Shown here one piece after another: positions 41,456 through 43,444 of a stretch of DNA of 43,444 nucleotides; position 1 is the first letter of the stretch, and the number at the start of each line of letters is the position of its first letter. The DNA comes from an uncultured Bacteroidales bacterium (lineage in GTDB: Bacteria > Bacteroidota > Bacteroidia > Bacteroidales > UBA932). The position numbers and the translations under genes were made by a program. The stretch spans positions 1-43,444 of the forward strand of contig ONOQ01000038.1 of assembly GCA_900319485.1 (NCBI GenBank), in the 5' to 3' direction. Below the pieces are notes generated by a model. It ran no database searches, had not been told where the DNA came from, and saw only the letters and a list, made by a program, of their open reading frames with translations.

Positions 41456-42297
41456 AGTTTTCCAGGATAAAGAATCTCCAGTTCTTCAGGAGTATAAAGG
41501 AACTGATCCAGCCACTGGGGGCACACCCTGCCCACAATAACCAGCGCCAGCACCGCAATCACAACGATGCCCAGAATAACCCAGAGGGTAATCTTAAGCC
41601 AATTGGACTTCTTCACCGGTTCAGGCTCCGGCTCTGGTTCTGCCTCCGGTTCAGGAGATTCCTCGACTTCGCTCGGAATGACAGGAGCGGGCTCGGGTTC
41701 CACCTCGTCATGCCCGACCTGATCGGGCATCTCCTCAGGCTCTACCACGGGTTCAGGCTCCGGTTCCGGTTCAAAGTCCTGAACTACCTCGGGGGCAACG
41801 TCCACGGGAGCATCGGCCTCAAGGATATTGGCAAGGCCTGCCACGGCGGCCTCAGTTTCCTCCGGCGTTTCCTCGTGGGTTTTGAGGGAGATGGGCTGCA
41901 GGCCGAAGCCGGCTGGATAGATGTCAAGGTCTTCATCGGCCACGAAGAAGAAATTGTTCTCTTTGGTGGCCCTGAGGCGGCCAAGGCCGGGGAAGATGAT
42001 GGTTTTCCTCACTTTGAGGACCTCCTTCATCTCCTGGAGGAACTCCACCAGGATACGGGTGGCGTCTGCCTCCGAGGCGTCTGGATTGGATTTGCGGTAG
42101 ATGTCCACAAGGAGGGTGTCATCTCCCTGCTTTGGGGAGAAGAAGAGCCTTCTGTAAGGCGGCAGAATGGTATAGCCGCGGTCTGTGAAACTTGCAGGAA
42201 CAATCTCCGTCACAAAACTTCCCAGCCCGGGAAGAGTCACGGAATCGTGGTCCAGGACCACTTCTTTGACCATTTTTGACAGAAGATCTATGTCCAT
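41452..42297 (-). CDS. HU-CCDC81-type DNA-binding-fold protein with Pro-Glu linker and one TM helix, 281 aa
   Basis: Residues 1-60 (DLLSKMVKEVVLDHDSVTLP, GLGSFVT) and 60-130 (FLQEMKEVLKVRKTIIFPGL, GRLRATKENNFF) look like the two HU-fold domains of Bacteroidota HU-CCDC81 proteins. A Pro/Glu-rich linker follows (about 165-235), then one transmembrane helix (LKITLWVILGIVVIAVLALV). A short tail follows, with no SPOR domain, which many relatives have. The linker contains two in-frame segments, MPDQVGHDE and VIPSEVEES, whose DNA looks like dispersed mini-repeats. It is first in an operon with the thioesterase, transporter and Nudix genes. A -7 box, TACCTTTG, is at 42324-42331. Confidence 0.82.
   Translation of the reverse strand: MDIDLLSKMVKEVVLDHDSVTLPGLGSFVTEIVPASFTDRGYTILPPYRRLFFSPKQGDDTLLVDIYRKSNPDASEADATRILVEFLQEMKEVLKVRKTIIFPGLGRLRATKENNFFFVADEDLDIYPAGFGLQPISLKTHEETPEETEAAVAGLANILEADAPVDVAPEVVQDFEPEPEPEPVVEPEEMPDQVGHDEVEPEPAPVIPSEVEESPEPEAEPEPEPEPVKKSNWLKITLWVILGIVVIAVLALVIVGRVCPQWLDQFLYTPEELEILYPGKL
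41654..41683. repeat. Dispersed-repeat-like mini-element inside coding sequence (A)
   Basis: The 30 bases ending TCGGAATGACA encode VIPSEVEES on the minus strand. The reverse complement begins TGTCATTCCGAGCGAAGTCG, which I recall as a common intergenic repeat in Bacteroidota and other genomes. It lies in the Pro-Glu linker and keeps the frame. Confidence 0.6.
41708..41735. repeat. Palindromic mini-element inside coding sequence (B)
   Basis: ATGCCCGA (41710-41717) pairs perfectly with TCGGGCAT (41723-41730) around CCTGA. It encodes MPDQVGHDE in the Pro-Glu linker and keeps the frame. The translation is unlike the flanking Glu-Pro repeats. Confidence 0.65.
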
Positions 42298-42323
42298 ACT
42301 GAAACCTTACCTCTTATAGACTA

Positions 42324-42331
42324 CAAAGGTA
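42324..42331 (-). promoter_or_regulatory. -7 box of the HU-thioesterase-transporter-Nudix operon
   Basis: On the minus strand TACCTTTG matches TAnnTTTG, 26 bases before the ATG at 42297. Upstream bases are T-rich without an exact TTTG at -33. Confidence 0.6.
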
Positions 42332-42387
42332 CAAAAAAACTCTCTAAGAAGGAAATAAAGATTTTTTTAAAATTTTTTCTCAATTAC

Positions 42388-42418
42388 TTTGCAGAATTCA
42401 AAAAAGATTGTACCTTTG
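42388..42418 (+). promoter_or_regulatory. Exact Bacteroidetes promoter of tRNA-Asn
   Basis: TTTG (42388-42391), 19 bases, TACCTTTG (42411-42418), then 26 bases to the tRNA 5' end. Confidence 0.9.
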
Positions 42419-42444
42419 CAATCCCGTTCCAGTAACGGATATCT

Positions 42445-42518
42445 TCCTCCTTAGCTCAGTTGGTTAGAGCATCTGACTGTTAATCAGAGGGTCGTTGGTT
42501 CAAGTCCAACAGGGGGAG
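42445..42518 (+). tRNA. tRNA-Asn (anticodon GTT)
   Basis: The acceptor TCCTCCT/AGGGGGA (one T:G pair), D-arm GCTC..GAGC, anticodon stem TCTGA/TCAGA with loop CTGTTAA, T-arm GTTGG..CCAAC and discriminator G73 give a standard tRNA-Asn. The anticodon GTT reads AAC and AAU. Confidence 0.95.
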
Positions 42519-42519
42519 C

Positions 42520-42550
42520 AAAAGCGCCGGCATTCTGTCGGCGCTTTTCT
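42520..42550 (+). terminator. Terminator after tRNA-Asn
   Basis: AAAAGCGCCG pairs with CGGCGCTTTT around GCATTCTGT, immediately after the tRNA. Confidence 0.88.
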
Positions 42551-42562
42551 TATATATGGTTT

Positions 42563-42619
42563 AGTCATCCCGACATACAAAAGGAGAGCCGCCTGGCTCT
42601 CCTTTTGGTCGGGATGACT
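42563..42619 (-). terminator. Terminator of tRNA-Pro(CGG) with flanking copy of the tRNA 3' end
   Basis: The core hairpin AAAAGGAGAGCC / GGCTCTCCTTTT (42579-42606, loop of four) is itself flanked by a 12-base inverted repeat. AGTCATCCCGAC at 42563-42574 is the reverse complement of the tRNA 3' end at 42608-42619. The tRNA 3' strand could therefore pair with the trailer instead of its own 5' acceptor strand. Confidence 0.8.
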
Positions 42620-42681
42620 CGACTCGAACGAGCGACCCCTACGTCCCGAACGTAGTGCGCTACCAACTGCGCTACATCCCG
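42609..42681 (-). tRNA. tRNA-Pro (anticodon CGG)
   Basis: The acceptor CGGGATG/CATCCCG, D-arm GCGC..GCGC, anticodon stem CTACG/CGTAG with loop TTCGGGA, T-arm GCTCG..CGAGT and discriminator A73 give tRNA-Pro. The C1:G72 pair and G37 are proline features. The anticodon CGG reads CCG. No promoter lies between it and rpsT. Confidence 0.95.
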
Positions 42682-42688
42682 CTTTAGA

Positions 42689-42717
42689 TGAAAAACAAGC
42701 TCTTAGGCGAGCTTGTT
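42689..42717 (-). terminator. Hairpin at the 3' end of rpsT
   Basis: On the minus strand AACAAGCTC pairs with GAGCTTGTT around GCCTAA, followed by only a short T-run. The hairpin includes the rpsT stop codon. It may be a weak terminator or a processing site before tRNA-Pro(CGG). Confidence 0.65.
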
Positions 42718-42957
42718 GATGTATACCTGAAGACCGCTCTTAAGGTTTGCAGCCTTGTTCTTGTGGATAACTCCAATCTTTGCAAGTTTATCAATCATTG
42801 CGTAGACCTTGGGAGCATTCTCCTGAGCTGCGGCCTTGTCAGTTATGTTACGGAGATCGCGGATAGCGTTCCTGGTTGTTTTTGCATAATACTTGTTATG
42901 CAGGCGGTGACGCTCACTCTGGCGGGCGGCACGCGCGGCGGATTTAGTGTTTGCCAT
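42703..42957 (-). CDS. rpsT: 30S ribosomal protein bS20, 84 aa
   Basis: This is a 16S rRNA-binding ribosomal protein of the small subunit. It is Lys/Arg/Ala-rich, three-helix type: [20 protein letters not shown], then [15 protein letters not shown], then [20 protein letters not shown] with the C-terminal [10 protein letters not shown]. The length is normal. It starts 22 bases after the 3' end of tRNA-Glu with no promoter between them. It is therefore most likely released from a tRNA-Glu-rpsT(-tRNA-Pro) transcript by tRNA processing. Confidence 0.97.
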   Translation of the reverse strand: MANTKSAARAARQSERHRLHNKYYAKTTRNAIRDLRNITDKAAAQENAPKVYAMIDKLAKIGVIHKNKAANLKSGLQVYINKLA

Positions 42958-42979
42958 TATTTTACTTTTTTATATTTGG

Positions 42980-43051
42980 TAGTGGGTAGGAGAATCGAAC
43001 TCCTATTGCGGGAATGAAAATCCCGAGTACTAACCGTTATACGAACCCACC
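42980..43051 (-). tRNA. tRNA-Glu (anticodon TTC)
   Basis: The acceptor GGTGGGT/ACCCACT, anticodon stem CGGGA/TCCCG with loop TTTTCAT, T-arm AGGAG..CTCCT and discriminator A give tRNA-Glu(TTC), which reads GAA and GAG. It is first in a transcript with rpsT. Confidence 0.94.
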
Positions 43052-43064
43052 AAACTTGGGACTG

Positions 43065-43095
43065 CAAAGGTAGTAAATATTTTTTTCCCTACAAA
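43065..43095 (-). promoter_or_regulatory. Exact Bacteroidetes promoter of tRNA-Glu and rpsT
   Basis: On the minus strand TTTG (43092-43095), 19 bases, TACCTTTG (43065-43072), 13 bases before the tRNA 5' end. Confidence 0.9.
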
Positions 43096-43135
43096 ATTAT
43101 TTCTTATCTTTTTTGGTCCCTTGTATCAACTTTTT

Positions 43136-43444
43136 TTACTTGACCGTAATTTCCAACGTAGCAATGTCTTTGTGTCCGCTCTCCGTTGTTATTTCGGCTT
43201 CAATTACGTGAGAACCGGCCGTGAGCGTGACAGATGGACCGGATACGGACGCACCGTCCAGAGTCCACTCAACTGAAGCGGCCACATACCCGTCCGGAAG
43301 TTCAAGCGCCAGCGGGAAACTCTGCCCGGCAGTATAGTTTCCTGCGTTGGAGATAACGGGATAATCCAGGCCGGCGGTCACCACACCGCTAACCTTGAAG
43401 GTAGCCTTGTCGCCGGAATAGCCAATCTCCGACAATGAAATGTC
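43136..43444 (-). CDS. C-terminal fragment of a secreted Ig-like/PKD-like domain protein (start outside window)
   Basis: The frame is open to the window edge, so at least 102 residues of the C-terminus are seen. The last 80 residues form an Ig-like or PKD-like beta-sandwich (LPDGYVAASVEWTLDGASVS, then GSHVIEAEITTESGHKDIAT, then LEITVK). Such tails are common in Bacteroidota surface and secreted proteins. No enzyme domain or sorting signal is visible in this part. Function is unknown. Confidence 0.7.
   Translation of the reverse strand, partial: DISLSEIGYSGDKATFKVSGVVTAGLDYPVISNAGNYTAGQSFPLALELPDGYVAASVEWTLDGASVSGPSVTLTAGSHVIEAEITTESGHKDIATLEITVK

Overview
The window looks like chromosomal DNA from a fairly GC-rich member of the Bacteroidales (phylum Bacteroidota), probably a gut or rumen lineage. 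The evidence is a set of promoters of the Bacteroidetes primary sigma factor type (TTTG, 19 bases, TAnnTTTG), an absence of Shine-Dalgarno sequences, and a gene set typical of the group: long-type urocanase, fused FTCD, HU-CCDC81-like protein, NamZ, and gyrA followed by a TPR gene. There is no phage, integrase, transposase, CRISPR array or rRNA operon. This is core and metabolic genome, and the unusual material is in repeats, promoters and damaged enzymes.

Layout. 1-1475: 3' end of a phosphoglucomutase, tRNA-Ala, a 50-residue histone H1-like protein, then (minus strand) an ABC ATPase, membrane protein and GntR operon up to 3145. 3198-3851: a papain-like lipoprotein. 3915-10234: a four-gene histidine utilisation operon (FTCD, hutU, hutH, hutI) that should convert histidine to glutamate, ammonia and 5,10-methenyl-THF. 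10282-12665: aspartate kinase and DAP decarboxylase (lysine/DAP). 12772: a tRNA-Pro with an AGG anticodon. 13067: an RluA pseudouridine synthase. 13788-20918 (minus): a long run of SPOR lipoprotein, degenerate M28 peptidase-TonB fusion, leuS, two tandem YitT proteins and a membrane-anchored AraC regulator. 21014: phoH. 21993-25869 (minus): gyrA and a TPR protein. 25972: LolA-like protein. 26552: Clp ATPase. 28879: a 41-residue ORF. 29099: a nucleoside phosphorylase with an internal deletion. 29942-33158 (minus): prfB, pncA, pncB. 33416-36847 (minus): murI, namZ and a Ser-rich secreted protein. 36892: a DUF4922-SpoIID fusion. 38440-42297 (minus): HU-like protein, acyl-ACP thioesterase, AspT/YidE transporter and Nudix, with overlapping ends. 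42445-43051: tRNA-Asn, then tRNA-Pro(CGG), rpsT and tRNA-Glu on the minus strand. 43136-43444: the C-terminus of a secreted or surface Ig-like protein.

Most striking signals. (1) The 7-mer ATCGGCC/GGCCGAT occurs about 75 times, in all reading frames and both orientations, roughly ten times expectation. (2) An iteron-like array of eight GTCGCAGGT-type motifs, mostly 21-25 bp apart, lies directly upstream of prfB. (3) Two palindromic or dispersed-repeat-like mini-elements sit in frame inside a coding region. (4) At least five genes have a -7 box only 6-8 bases before the ATG, which predicts leaderless mRNAs. (5) Three enzymes have lost key residues: M28-TonB, the nucleoside phosphorylase and SpoIID. 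All counts were made by eye.
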